Assembly (NCBI GenBank): GCA_024709165.1
Contig: JANJXF010000096.1
Span: 1 to 32,704, forward strand
Direction of reading: 5' to 3'
DNA: 32,704 nucleotides
DNA from: Thiobacillus sp.
GTDB lineage: Bacteria; Pseudomonadota; Gammaproteobacteria; Burkholderiales; Thiobacillaceae
A program made the translations under genes and the position numbers. The notes beneath the pieces were generated by a model that saw only the letters and a program-made list of their open reading frames with translations, was not told where the DNA came from and searched no databases. Numbering within the stretch: position 1 is the stretch's first letter; each line of letters starts with the position of its first letter. Positions 8,855 through 17,043 of this stretch are shown here, one piece after another.

Positions 8855-9361
8855 TCAGTGATGCTTGGTCGACAGCCGATCCATGACCGCGAACAACACG
8901 CCCGAAACCACGAATGTCAGATGCAGGCCGACCTTCCAGGACAGCTGTTCGGTCGTGTAGGCATCGACGTTGACGAAGGCCTTGAGCAGTTCGATGCCGG
9001 AAATCGCGACGATGGAGCCGATGACCTTGATTTTCAGGTCGGAGAAACTCACATGGCCCATCCAGTCGGGGCGATCTTCCGAACCGCCGGTATTGATCTT
9101 GGAGACGAAATTCTCATAGCCTGCGAACACGATGATGAGCAGCAGGTTCGCCACCAGGGCCACGTCCACCAGCGTCAGCACGCCGACCATCACGTCGCCG
9201 CCGCTTCCGCTCACCACCACCGGGAGCAACATGAAAAATTCCTTCACGAACTTCACCAGCAGCAGCCCGATGGCCAGCACCAACCCGACATAGAACGGCG
9301 CCAGCAGCCAGCGGCTGGTAAAGATGAAGCGTTCCAGGAAACGTTCGACGCGCGGCATCAT
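8855..9361 (-). CDS. YqhA-like UPF0114 membrane protein
   Basis: The 168-residue protein begins MMPRVERFLERFIFTSRWLL and shows three to four hydrophobic helices with a soluble stretch INTGGSEDRPDWMGHVSFSDLK, the hallmark of the UPF0114 (YqhA) family. Function is not established for the family. A good ribosome site (GAGAGGG) precedes the double ATG. It starts 6 bases after htpX, so the two are surely co-transcribed, and terC follows. The grouping suggests a membrane-stress context, but this is inference. Confidence 0.82.
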   Translation of the reverse strand: MMPRVERFLERFIFTSRWLLAPFYVGLVLAIGLLLVKFVKEFFMLLPVVVSGSGGDVMVGVLTLVDVALVANLLLIIVFAGYENFVSKINTGGSEDRPDWMGHVSFSDLKIKVIGSIVAISGIELLKAFVNVDAYTTEQLSWKVGLHLTFVVSGVLFAVMDRLSTKHH

Positions 9362-9367
9362 GCCCTC

Positions 9368-10243
9368 TCACCGCACCGCACGCAGGGCGGCGATGCGCTC
9401 GGCCAGCGGCGGATGGGTCATGAACAGGCGTTTCCAGCCCTGCGGGCTGCCGCCGGCGATACCGAAGGCCGCCATCTTGTCGGGCAGCGGCTGCCCGTGC
9501 ACGCTCGCCAGACGCTCCAGCGCGGCGATCATCGCACCTTTGCCGGCGAGCGAGGCGCCGCCGCGATCGGCGCGGAATTCGCGCTGGCGCGAGAACCACA
9601 TGACGATGATCGAGGCGAGGATGCCGAGCACCAGCTCGGCGACGATCATGGTGACGAAGAACGCCGGGCCGTGTCCCTCCTCGTTCTTGAACACCACGCG
9701 GTCGACGGTGTGGCCGATGACGCGCGACAGGAACATGACGAAGGTGTTGACCACGCCCTGGATGAGCGCCAGGGTGACCATGTCGCCGTTGGCGACGTGC
9801 GCGATTTCATGGCCGATCACTGCCTCGGCCTCCTCGCGCGTCATGCTGTTCAAAAGACCAGCCGACACCGCGACCAGTGCGTTGTTCCGGTTGGCGCCGG
9901 TGGCGAAGGCGTTGACCTCGGGCGAGGGGAAGATGCCGACCTCGGGCATGCCGATGCCGGCTTCGGTCGCGTACTTGCGTACGGTGTCGACCAGCCATAC
10001 CTCGGTCGAACTGGACGGCGTTTCGATCACCTGCACGCCCATTGATTTCTTGGCCATCCACTTCGAGATCGCCAGAGAAATCAGCGAGCCGCCAAAGCCC
10101 ATCACGGCGGCAAAAATCAGCAGCGAGCCGAGATTAAGACCGTTGGCGGTCAGGTAGGGCTCGACACCGAGCAGGCGCATGGTGACCGAGAGCACCAGCA
10201 CGATGGCCAGGTTGGTGGCGAGAAACAGAACGATGCGTTTCAT
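9368..10243 (-). CDS. htpX: Membrane-bound zinc metalloprotease HtpX
   Basis: This is a 291-residue M48-family protease with N-terminal membrane helices (about 4-24 and 37-60) and the zinc site HEIAH at residues 145-149. A second hydrophobic pair lies at about 155-215, and the third zinc ligand Glu is at about 222 in QREFRAD. Length is normal for HtpX. It degrades misfolded inner-membrane proteins together with FtsH. The ATG follows a strong AAGGAG site. It heads the seven-gene minus-strand run and is divergent from the NhaR-like regulator, sharing a 117-base region with dyad repeats. No sigma-32 or CpxR-type site was recognised. Confidence 0.95.
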   Translation of the reverse strand: MKRIVLFLATNLAIVLVLSVTMRLLGVEPYLTANGLNLGSLLIFAAVMGFGGSLISLAISKWMAKKSMGVQVIETPSSSTEVWLVDTVRKYATEAGIGMPEVGIFPSPEVNAFATGANRNNALVAVSAGLLNSMTREEAEAVIGHEIAHVANGDMVTLALIQGVVNTFVMFLSRVIGHTVDRVVFKNEEGHGPAFFVTMIVAELVLGILASIIVMWFSRQREFRADRGGASLAGKGAMIAALERLASVHGQPLPDKMAAFGIAGGSPQGWKRLFMTHPPLAERIAALRAVR

Positions 10244-10306
10244 GAAAAAACTCCTTGGACGAACGACGTCGCGATAGACACAGGATACGCCCGAAACTAT
10301 CCCGAC

Positions 10307-10349
10307 AAAATTCGAATTTTATGCGAATATGATTCGAGTTTTTCGAATC
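10307..10349. promoter_or_regulatory. Double palindrome between htpX and the NhaR-like gene, possible operator
   Basis: AAAATTCGAATTTT (10307-10320) is a perfect 14-bp palindrome. Eleven bases on, GATTCGA / TCGAATC (10331-10337 and 10343-10349) form a perfect 7-bp dyad with a 5-base spacer. Both share the core ATTCGA. They sit 12 to 54 bases before the regulator's start codon in an otherwise GC-rich genome, so they are good candidates for autoregulatory operator sites or an AT-rich promoter element. Confidence 0.6.
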
Positions 10350-10360
10350 TTTGTGCGGCC

Positions 10361-11272
10361 ATGCTCAACTTCAAGCATCTGCTTTATTTCCGTACCGTCG
10401 CAAAGACCGGCGCCGTCAACCGCGCCGCGGAAAAACTGCATCTGACGCCACAGACCCTGTCCGGGCAGATCAGTGCCTTCGAGGCGCGCTTGGGCACGCC
10501 GCTGTTCCGCCGCAGCGGACGCCGGCTGGAACTGACCGACGCCGGCCGCACGGCGCTCGCCTACGCCGACGAGATCTTCCAGGTCGGCGCCGAGCTCGAG
10601 GACGCGCTCGCCAACCGCGCCGGCACGTTGCGCGCACCGTTTCGCGTCGGCGTTGCCGACGCCGTGCCGAAAAGCATCGCCCATCAGCTGATCGCGCCGG
10701 GGCTCGCGCTCGACGAGCCGATTCGCCTGGTGTGCAGGGAAAACCGTCTGGAGCGCCTGGTCGCCGAGCTGGCGATCCACCGTCTCGACATGGTGCTGGC
10801 CGACCGGCCGTTGCCGCCCAACACCGACGTGCGCGGCTACAGCCATCTGCTCGGCGAGTGCGGCGTCGGTTTCTTCGCGGCGCCCGCGCTTGCCGCGCAG
10901 TGGCAGGGGGTCTTTCCACGCTGCCTGCACACAGCGCCGCTCCTGCTGCCGGGCGAGGAAAGTGCGCTGCGCGCACCCTTGCTGCGCTGGCTGGAACGCC
11001 AGGGTGTCAGCCCGACCGTGGTCGGCGAGTTCGACGACAGCGCCCTGATGCACGCGTTTGGCGCCGCAGGGGCCGGTGTGTTTCCCGTGCCGATGACGCA
11101 CGAAGTGGCGGCGTCGCTGCCGCCCGGGCTGTCGCTGCTGGGCGAGACGCAGGAGCTGCGCGAGCGCTTCTTCGCTATTTCGGTGGAACGCCGTCTGCGC
11201 CATCCGGCCGTGCTGGCGATCAGCGAAGCGGCACGGCTGACGCTGTTCGGGCGCCGGCCCACGGCAAGCTGA
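10361..11272 (+). CDS. LysR-family transcriptional regulator, NhaR-like
   Basis: The 303-residue protein has an N-terminal winged helix (residues 1-62) with LNFKHLLYFRTVAKTGAVNR and LTPQTLSGQISAFEARLG. This is the NhaR variant of the LysR helix-turn-helix, in which LTPQT(I/L)(S/T)GQI is typical. A two-lobe effector domain follows. E. coli NhaR activates the Na+/H+ antiporter gene nhaA in response to sodium, and other members respond to different ions. No antiporter gene is adjacent. It is divergent from htpX. No Shine-Dalgarno sequence is evident, but the start gives the normal LysR length. Confidence 0.87.
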   Translation: MLNFKHLLYFRTVAKTGAVNRAAEKLHLTPQTLSGQISAFEARLGTPLFRRSGRRLELTDAGRTALAYADEIFQVGAELEDALANRAGTLRAPFRVGVADAVPKSIAHQLIAPGLALDEPIRLVCRENRLERLVAELAIHRLDMVLADRPLPPNTDVRGYSHLLGECGVGFFAAPALAAQWQGVFPRCLHTAPLLLPGEESALRAPLLRWLERQGVSPTVVGEFDDSALMHAFGAAGAGVFPVPMTHEVAASLPPGLSLLGETQELRERFFAISVERRLRHPAVLAISEAARLTLFGRRPTAS

Positions 11273-11291
11273 GCGGACGCAACGGTCAGTT

Positions 11292-11735
11292 TCAGGGACT
11301 CAGTACGCCGGCGCGGGCCAGTTCGGCAGTGACCTGTTGCGGAGACAGGATGCGGAATGGCAGGCGGCCACGCCCGGCAAGCTTCAGCAGCGCGCGATCC
11401 TTGCTCACCAGCACGCGCGCACCGGCGGCGACCGCCAGATCGAGGAACTTCTGGTCGTCGGTGTCGCGGCAGCGCGGCAGGTTCGCGACCGGCGGCGCTT
11501 CGATACGGGAAGCCAGCGCCTGGTAGCACGCCAGGACATCCTGCCGCCCCTGTGCGTCGAGGGTGAATTCGGGGTAGACGAGCACACGCTGCAGTTCCGC
11601 CAGCGTCGCCGCACTCGCGCGGCATTCGATGCGCTCCGCCTCCAGCGCGTGCAGGATCGGCAGCGCCAGCGGATCGGCGAAATGGAGCAGGTCGAGGACG
11701 ACGTTGGTGTCGAGCACCCAGACCGGTTTACTCAA
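11292..11735 (-). CDS. PIN-domain ribonuclease-like protein (putative toxin)
   Basis: The 147-residue protein has the PIN fold pattern: VWVLDTNVVLDLL at the start (acidic residue D9), an acidic residue in the middle, and RDTDDQKFLDLAVAAGARVLVSKDRAL near residue 90-118. It resembles PIN proteins annotated as putative toxins (TIGR00305 type). No antitoxin-like gene is visible nearby, so a toxin role is doubtful. It starts at a TTG that overlaps the thioredoxin gene end by 8 bases and is probably translationally coupled to it. It is convergent with the NhaR-like gene, with 19 bases between stops. Confidence 0.78.
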   Translation of the reverse strand: MSKPVWVLDTNVVLDLLHFADPLALPILHALEAERIECRASAATLAELQRVLVYPEFTLDAQGRQDVLACYQALASRIEAPPVANLPRCRDTDDQKFLDLAVAAGARVLVSKDRALLKLAGRGRLPFRILSPQQVTAELARAGVLSP

Positions 11736-12093
11736 TACTCGTATGCTCGGCGATGAACTCGCGCACCCAGTGTTCCGGCTTGGCGCTGGCGAAGCGGCCG
11801 ACGATCTCGCCGTCGACGAACAGCAGGACGGTGGGGAAGCCGCGCAGGCCGTAGCGTCCCGCCAGCTTCATGTTGGCGCCCTCGTCGACCTCGACCTTGG
11901 CCATGCGGATACGGCCCGCATGGTGTGCGATGACGCGCTCGAGCACCGGCGTCAGCGCCTTGCACGGCGGACACCAGTCGGCCCAGAAGTCCACCAGGAT
12001 CGGTTGCGTGCGCGAAGCTTCGATGACGTCGCGGTCGAAGTGCTCGAGGTGGGTGTCGAAAACAGGATCGGATGCAGAGTGCGGCAGGAGCAT
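11728..12093 (-). CDS. Thioredoxin-domain protein with WCPPC active site
   Basis: This is a 121-residue single thioredoxin domain: ILVDFWADWCPPCKALTPVL with redox cysteines at 41 and 44, and the cis-Pro loop in GFPTVLLF. The active site reads CPPC instead of the usual CGPC. The N-terminus (VFDTHLEHFDRDVIEAS) resembles the thioredoxin part of YbbN-type co-chaperones, but the TPR repeats are missing. An in-frame TTG at 12135 would add 14 residues that look like the beginning of a signal peptide; I prefer the ATG at 12093. Its end overlaps the PIN-domain gene, suggesting a two-gene operon. Confidence 0.82.
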   Translation of the reverse strand: MLLPHSASDPVFDTHLEHFDRDVIEASRTQPILVDFWADWCPPCKALTPVLERVIAHHAGRIRMAKVEVDEGANMKLAGRYGLRGFPTVLLFVDGEIVGRFASAKPEHWVREFIAEHTSIE

Positions 12094-12182
12094 GGCAAGA
12101 AAGACGACAGCAGAACACCCCTTATTGTGCCTCAAGCGCGAAAAAACTGGCCTGCAGCGGGTGCGGCTGCTAAGTTTGAATC

Positions 12183-12593
12183 ATGGAAGAACGTTTCTAC
12201 CGTGAACACGCGATTGCGCGGCTGCCGGCCACGCTGCCCGCAACCACCTACAACCTCGCGCACAGGCTGCGGCTTCACGCCGGCGCATGCCTGTTCGTGC
12301 CGATCCGCAGCATGCAGTACATGGCGGTGCTCGATGCCGAGGAATTCATCTTTGTCGACAGCCAGCATCGCGCATGGGTCGAGCTTGCCTGGCAAAATTT
12401 CCATCCGCAGGTACGCGGCGCGCTCGACGATGCCGTGCCCTTCGAAGTGGTGCACTACCTGCCACGGGCGGAGGAAACCATGCAGCGCCTGCCGGGCGAG
12501 CTTCTCAAGGCCTTGCGGCTGATCGATCGGCGTCTGAAACCTGGCGCCCCGGCAGACGTGCTCGATTTGCGGAGCCGCATGCCGCCTCCGTAG
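12183..12593 (+). CDS. Protein of unknown function
   Basis: This 136-residue soluble protein is not one I recognise. It has no signal peptide or membrane helix. It contains IRSMQYMAVLDAEEFIFVD in the middle and a basic C-terminal third (KALRLIDRRLKPG), and has one Cys (residue 36). Codon use and GC-rich third positions match the neighbours, and the antisense frames are less natural, which supports it as a real gene. It is divergent from the thioredoxin gene (89 bases between starts) and convergent with the Usp gene at 12678. Confidence 0.65.
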   Translation: MEERFYREHAIARLPATLPATTYNLAHRLRLHAGACLFVPIRSMQYMAVLDAEEFIFVDSQHRAWVELAWQNFHPQVRGALDDAVPFEVVHYLPRAEETMQRLPGELLKALRLIDRRLKPGAPADVLDLRSRMPPP

Positions 12594-12677
12594 GGCGGTG
12601 CGCGATAGGGATACGAGCCCCCGCTGACTTATCACAGTCGATGTTCCAAAAGATTGCCCGGACACACCGGGGTATCG

Positions 12678-13169
12678 TCAGACACGTCCTGTGGACACGC
12701 CGATACCGCGCCCCGTCAGCAAACGGAGCACTCCTGCCAACCACGCGGACAATCCGCGTCCACCGTGACGCCGTCCTGCCGACAGCACCAGCGTGTCGTA
12801 CGCGCCGTCCACGCAGGCCGACGCCTCGCCGGTCACGACGAGATCGGGTGGAGTCTGGCGAATGAGTCGTTCGAGAACCTGTCTGCGCTGGCCGTAGCGG
12901 GCGTGGCAGCACGCTTCGCTTGCCCCCATGCTGGCAGCGAGAAACTCCAGGCGGCGCAGCGCGGCGGCTTCCAGCGCGCGCACCGTCGCACGCTGGCTGC
13001 CGCGCGGGTAGCCGCCATCCAGCGCGCCATCGAGTTCGACGACGTGGAGAAGATCGAGATGCGCGCGGTTCAGGCGTGCGAGCAGGAGGGCTTTCCCGAC
13101 GATTACGTCATCGCTCGCATCGAGACGCACCAGGGCAAGGATGCGGCGGTAGGGGTGCAGTTCAGGCAT
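12678..13169 (-). CDS. Universal-stress-like protein, paralog of the gene at 17105 (Usp-1)
   Basis: The 163-residue protein begins MPELHPYRRILALVRLDASD and has an alternating beta-alpha pattern typical of the UspA/adenine-nucleotide alpha-hydrolase-like fold, including RLIRQTPPDLVVTGEAS and YDTLVLSAG. The ATP-binding GxxGxxS signature of nucleotide-binding Usps is not clear, so it may not bind ATP. It is closely similar along its full length to the 163-residue protein at 17105-17596. The start overlaps the SulP-1 stop by 8 bases and has no ribosome site of its own, so it should be made only with the transporter. This suggests a partner or sensor role for SulP-1 (inference). Confidence 0.78.
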   Translation of the reverse strand: MPELHPYRRILALVRLDASDDVIVGKALLLARLNRAHLDLLHVVELDGALDGGYPRGSQRATVRALEAAALRRLEFLAASMGASEACCHARYGQRRQVLERLIRQTPPDLVVTGEASACVDGAYDTLVLSAGRRHGGRGLSAWLAGVLRLLTGRGIGVSTGRV

Positions 13170-15009
13170 GGAGCAGGGGTCTGAGCAGAACGTCGGAGAC
13201 AGGAGGCTGGGGCGCGGCGGCGCCCTGGCATTCGCGGAAGATGCGCGCCTGACAGGTGCGGCAGACGGCCGGGTCGAGCCGCTTGTGAATCGCGGCAATC
13301 GCCTCGGTCTTGGAATCGAAAACGCTGCCGTCGCCGATGTGTTTCAGCGCGCCGCTTTCTGCAAGCTGTTCCTGCACCGCGTCCTTCATCCGGATGAAAT
13401 ACAGGCCGCCGCCCTCGCTGCGCCGCCGGTCGGCCTCCTCGGCAAGGTAGTGGGCACCGGCGAGATCGACGAAATTGATGGCGTGCGCGACCACGGCGAC
13501 GTGTTTCTGGCCGGGCGCAGTCCGGTCCTGCTGCGCGAGTGTTTCACGGATGTGCGAGGTGGCGCCGAAGAACAGCGAGCCGTCGATGCGCACGAAGCGC
13601 AGCTGCGGGCACTGGGGCACGTTCTGCGCATCGGTGAAATGACGCTTGATGTGGTGCGGGTCGGGCGCACGCACCCGCACCTGTGGTTTGGACGTGCGCG
13701 ACAGGTAGATCGCCAGCGAGGCCAGCACGCCGATGATGATGGCTTCCTCCAGGGTGAGGAAGAGCGTCGCCGCGAACGTGGCGGCCATGATCGCGGTTTC
13801 CTGGCGGCTGCTCCGGATGGTGTGGGCGATCTCGTCGAAGTCGATCAGCCCCCACGCCACCAGAAACAGAATACCCGCCATCGCGGCGTTGGGCAGGTAC
13901 TGCGCCCAAGGGGCGACGAACAGTACCAGCACCAGCAGAAACACCCCGGCCAGCATGGCCGCCATCGGCGTCTTTGCGCCAGCGGCATAGTTGACGCCGC
14001 TGCGATTGAACGAGCCGGTGGCGACGTAACCGGAGAAGAACGCGCCGGCGAGATTGGACAGACCCTGGCCGACGAATTCCTGGTTACCGTCGACGTGCTG
14101 CCCCGAGCGCGCGGCAAGCGCCCGCGCGATGGAAACCGCCTCGGTCAGCGCCAGCAGGGTGACGGCAATCACGCCGGACGCCACCGCACGTATGCTTTGC
14201 GCGTCGAGTGCCGGCATCGACAGCGGCGGCAGGCTCGCGGGCAATGCGCCGACGGTCGGCAGATCGGCACCCAGCCAGGCGGCGAGCACGGCGCCGCCGA
14301 TCGCGCCGCCGAGCATGGCGACGATCATGTAGGGCAGCTTCGGAAGCCAGCGCTTGACCGCGATGCCGAGCAGCAGCGTAAGGAGCCCGGTGGCGACGAT
14401 CGCGACATTGATTTCATCCATGCGCGTGAAAGCGTACGTCCAGGTGTCGGCAAACGAGGCGCCGCGCGGGATCGTCTGGCCAGTGAAATGCCTGACCTGG
14501 TTGGTGGCGATGAGGATGGCCGCACCCGCGGTGAAGCCCGTCACCACCGAATGCGAGATGAAATTCACCAGGGTGCCGAGCTTGGCGAGTCCCATGACGA
14601 TCTGAACCACGCCGACCAGGAAGGTCAGCGTCAGCGCGAGTCGCACGTACTCCACACTGCCCGGTTCGGCGTGCGGCGAGAGCACGGAAAACAGCACGAT
14701 CGACGCCGCAGTGGTCGGCCCGGACACGAGATGCCAGCTGGAACCGAACAACGCGGCAATGACCGCCGGGATCATGCCGGCGTAGAGCCCGTACTCGGCC
14801 GGCATGCCGGCGATGGTGGCAAACGCCACGCCCTGCGGCAGCGCGACCAGGGCACCGGTGAAGCCGGCCATGGCGTCGATGCGCAGGGTGTCGCGATTGA
14901 CCCGCGGCCACCACAGGAGAAAGGCGGTGAACGGTCTGAGCCAGGCAGGCAGGTGGGCGGAAGCGGGAAGCGACATCTGGGATCGGGCAGGTGCGAAAGA
15001 CTCTCGCAT
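13162..15009 (-). CDS. SulP-family anion transporter with STAS domain and Cys-rich tail (SulP-1)
   Basis: The 615-residue SLC26/SulP transporter has about 10-14 membrane segments (residues 40-440), the family motif NQEFVGQGLSNLAGAFF (309-325) and a cytoplasmic STAS domain (about 468-577). The tail carries C583, C586 and C594 in CRTCQARIFREC, a compact cysteine set. SulP proteins carry sulfate, bicarbonate or other anions; the substrate is not evident. ATG 15009 has a GGGAG site, while GTG 15045 and ATG 14976 are alternatives. If the promoter-like TATA region at 15009-15016 is used, 14976 would be the true start. It lies directly after the OmpR-type sensor kinase and is followed by Usp-1. Confidence 0.9.
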   Translation of the reverse strand: MRESFAPARSQMSLPASAHLPAWLRPFTAFLLWWPRVNRDTLRIDAMAGFTGALVALPQGVAFATIAGMPAEYGLYAGMIPAVIAALFGSSWHLVSGPTTAASIVLFSVLSPHAEPGSVEYVRLALTLTFLVGVVQIVMGLAKLGTLVNFISHSVVTGFTAGAAILIATNQVRHFTGQTIPRGASFADTWTYAFTRMDEINVAIVATGLLTLLLGIAVKRWLPKLPYMIVAMLGGAIGGAVLAAWLGADLPTVGALPASLPPLSMPALDAQSIRAVASGVIAVTLLALTEAVSIARALAARSGQHVDGNQEFVGQGLSNLAGAFFSGYVATGSFNRSGVNYAAGAKTPMAAMLAGVFLLVLVLFVAPWAQYLPNAAMAGILFLVAWGLIDFDEIAHTIRSSRQETAIMAATFAATLFLTLEEAIIIGVLASLAIYLSRTSKPQVRVRAPDPHHIKRHFTDAQNVPQCPQLRFVRIDGSLFFGATSHIRETLAQQDRTAPGQKHVAVVAHAINFVDLAGAHYLAEEADRRRSEGGGLYFIRMKDAVQEQLAESGALKHIGDGSVFDSKTEAIAAIHKRLDPAVCRTCQARIFRECQGAAAPQPPVSDVLLRPLLHA

Positions 15010-15035
15010 ATATATCCCGACTCCCGTGACCGGCA

Positions 15036-15072
15036 CGTCAGGCACACGTCATGAAAACGTCAAATGCCGTCA
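15036..15072 (-). promoter_or_regulatory. Four phased TGACG repeats upstream of SulP-1 (probable response-regulator sites)
   Basis: On the minus strand TGACG occurs at 15072-15068, 15062-15058, 15051-15047 and 15040-15036, with spacings of 10, 11 and 11 bases, i.e. one DNA turn. The inner pair reads TTGACGTTTTCATGACG, which matches a site upstream of the OmpR-type regulator gene in 16 of 17 bases. Tandem repeats with this pitch are the usual target of OmpR/PhoB-family regulators. The array overlaps the last codons of the kinase gene and ends 27 bases before the SulP-1 ATG. Confidence 0.68.
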
Positions 15073-16325
15073 AATTTCAGTACCGCGCGCGTGCCCTGCC
15101 CCTCCGTGCTGTCGAGCGTGACCGACCAGCCGTAACGGTCGCAGATCTTGCGCACCAGCGACAGTCCGATTCCCGCACCCTCGCTGTGCGCGCCCTTGTA
15201 AAGACGCTGAAACACCTTGCCAAGCGCCTCGCGCGGGATGCCGAGACCGGTGTCCTCGATGACAAGGGTGCCGGCGGCAAGGCGGATCTTCACGCTGCCG
15301 TGCTCGGTATAGGTGAAGCTGTTGCGCAGCAGGTTGGCGACGACGATGGCGAGCAGGTTCGCGTCGGCGGCAACGCGCGGCTGCGCGTCGAATTCCAGGA
15401 TCACTTCCACCGGCCGTGCGCCCAGCAGATGCCGGTGCTTGTCGACCGATTGCTCGACGAGAGTGGCCAGATCGACCGGTTCGCGCCGTTCGTCGTCGCG
15501 CTCGCGCGCCATCGCCAGCAGCGCGGTCGACAGGTCGGCCATGTCGGCCGCGCCGCGCTCGATGCGTTCGATGCGCTGGCGGTCCTTCTGCGGGCGCGTC
15601 GCGTCGGCGAGCAGCACCTCCGCAGCACCGCGAATCACCGCGATCGGTGTGCGCAGCTCATGCGAAACGTCGGCGGTGAAGGCACGCTCGCGGTCGATGA
15701 AGCTTGCCAGACGCTCGAAGGCCTGTTCGAAGGCATGCGCCAGTTCACCCACTTCGTCATGGGGAAAATCCTCGGTGAGCGGCTCGGGATGTGCGTCTGG
15801 CCGTACATTACGCACTCGCCGCGCCAGCTCCTTCACCGGCTCGATCACGCGCTCGGCAAGCCACAGTGCCAACGCCCCCGAAAGCAGCGCCATCAGCGTG
15901 ACGAAGACGGCGAGATAGAGGATGAGACCGGCCTGTTTCTTGCGAAAATAAGTTTCGTTGTAGAGCAGGAAATAGCGGCTGCCGTCGCGTTCGGCAATGG
16001 CGACACGGTAAAACACGTCGTCGAGACGGATCTCGTGCATTCCGGACGATAGCCGGGCGATGGCGTCCGGAGGCGGCGCTTCGCCCGTTCGCCCCGGTAG
16101 CGCATAGCCGAGCAGCGTGGCGGTCGACGGTGGGTGCGAATCCGGGTTGCGGCTGCGCCGCGCGAGATAATCCTGGATTTCCGCTTTCAGCGTTTCGTCG
16201 ATCAGGCGTTCGCCCGCGTCGCGCACGCCGAGATAGAGGCCGAAAGCCGCAACCAGACTGATGATGCCGCCGGTGACGGCAAACGCGGTGGCGACGCGAA
16301 AACGCAGGCTGCGGCTAAAGCGCAT
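15060..16325 (-). CDS. Sensor histidine kinase of an OmpR-type two-component system
   Basis: The 421-residue kinase has membrane helices at about 11-33 and 132-157 flanking a periplasmic region of about 95 residues. These are followed by a HAMP linker, the phospho-acceptor motif ADVSHELRTP (H222), N box VVANLLRNSFTYT, and G boxes DTGLGIP and GAGIGLSLV. It would sense a periplasmic or membrane signal and phosphorylate the partner regulator encoded just upstream; the two genes overlap by 11 bases. The small periplasmic domain is not a family I can name. The SulP-1 gene follows about 50 bases downstream in the same direction, which points to a transport-linked signal. Confidence 0.93.
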   Translation of the reverse strand: MRFSRSLRFRVATAFAVTGGIISLVAAFGLYLGVRDAGERLIDETLKAEIQDYLARRSRNPDSHPPSTATLLGYALPGRTGEAPPPDAIARLSSGMHEIRLDDVFYRVAIAERDGSRYFLLYNETYFRKKQAGLILYLAVFVTLMALLSGALALWLAERVIEPVKELARRVRNVRPDAHPEPLTEDFPHDEVGELAHAFEQAFERLASFIDRERAFTADVSHELRTPIAVIRGAAEVLLADATRPQKDRQRIERIERGAADMADLSTALLAMARERDDERREPVDLATLVEQSVDKHRHLLGARPVEVILEFDAQPRVAADANLLAIVVANLLRNSFTYTEHGSVKIRLAAGTLVIEDTGLGIPREALGKVFQRLYKGAHSEGAGIGLSLVRKICDRYGWSVTLDSTEGQGTRAVLKFDGI

Positions 16326-17016
16326 CGGGTGCAGCGATGCGGTAACCGATGCCGCGGACGGTGTGGATCAGGGGCACCTCATCCGCGCCGTCGACCGCCG
16401 CACGCAGTGTGTGCATGTGCGAGCGCAGCGCGTCGGAATCGGGCGGCGTCTCACCCCATACGGCGCGTTCCAGTTCCTCGCGCCGGACCACGCGTGGCGA
16501 CGCGCGCATCAGGGTTTCCAGCAGCCTGAGCGGCGTGGGCGACAGCGCGATGACGCGCGCGCCGCGGCGCGCGCGCACCAGCGCAGGATCGAATTCCAGG
16601 TCGCCCACCCGCAGCACGGACGGCGTCACCGCACTTTTCGCGCGGCGCACCAGCGCCAGCAGGCGCGCTTCCAGTTCGCGCAACGCAAAGGGCTTCAACA
16701 CATAATCGTCGGCCCCGCATTCGAGACCGGCCACGCGGTCGTCGAGCGCATCGCGGGCGGTGAGCATGAGCACCGGCGTGCTGCGTCGCGCCTCCTCCCG
16801 ATACTTGCGGCACAGCGTGAAGCCATCCATGCCCGGCAGCACGATGTCGAGCACGATGGCGTCGTAGTCTTGGGTCACCGCGAGGTGGAGGCCCGTGACG
16901 CCGTCGCCCGCGACATCGGCGATATGCCCCTTGGCCTCGAGAAAGTCGCAGACGTTGGCGGCGAGGTCGGGATTGTCCTCGATGACCAGAATGTGCAGAG
17001 GGCCTTGCGAGGTCAT
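16315..17016 (-). CDS. OmpR/PhoB-family response regulator
   Basis: The 233-residue regulator has a receiver domain (residues 7-120; phospho-acceptor D57 in IVLDIVLPGMDG, conserved K108 in VLKPF) and a C-terminal winged-helix DNA-binding domain ending in HTVRGIGYRI. It pairs with the kinase that overlaps its 3' end. Tandem TGACG repeats in its own upstream region and before SulP-1 suggest that it controls both (inference). The gene lies 88 bases downstream of Usp-2 on the same strand, leaving room for its own promoter. Confidence 0.94.
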   Translation of the reverse strand: MTSQGPLHILVIEDNPDLAANVCDFLEAKGHIADVAGDGVTGLHLAVTQDYDAIVLDIVLPGMDGFTLCRKYREEARRSTPVLMLTARDALDDRVAGLECGADDYVLKPFALRELEARLLALVRRAKSAVTPSVLRVGDLEFDPALVRARRGARVIALSPTPLRLLETLMRASPRVVRREELERAVWGETPPDSDALRSHMHTLRAAVDGADEVPLIHTVRGIGYRIAAPDAL

Positions 17017-17043
17017 GGCAGCGGCAAAGAATCGTTATTCCGC

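Noticed and set aside
7658-10045. Very long plus-strand open frame (about 795 codons) opposite htpX, yqhA-like and terC
   Set aside because: It is antisense to three well-conserved genes and its His/Asp/Gln/Arg-rich translation is the usual GC-rich shadow pattern.
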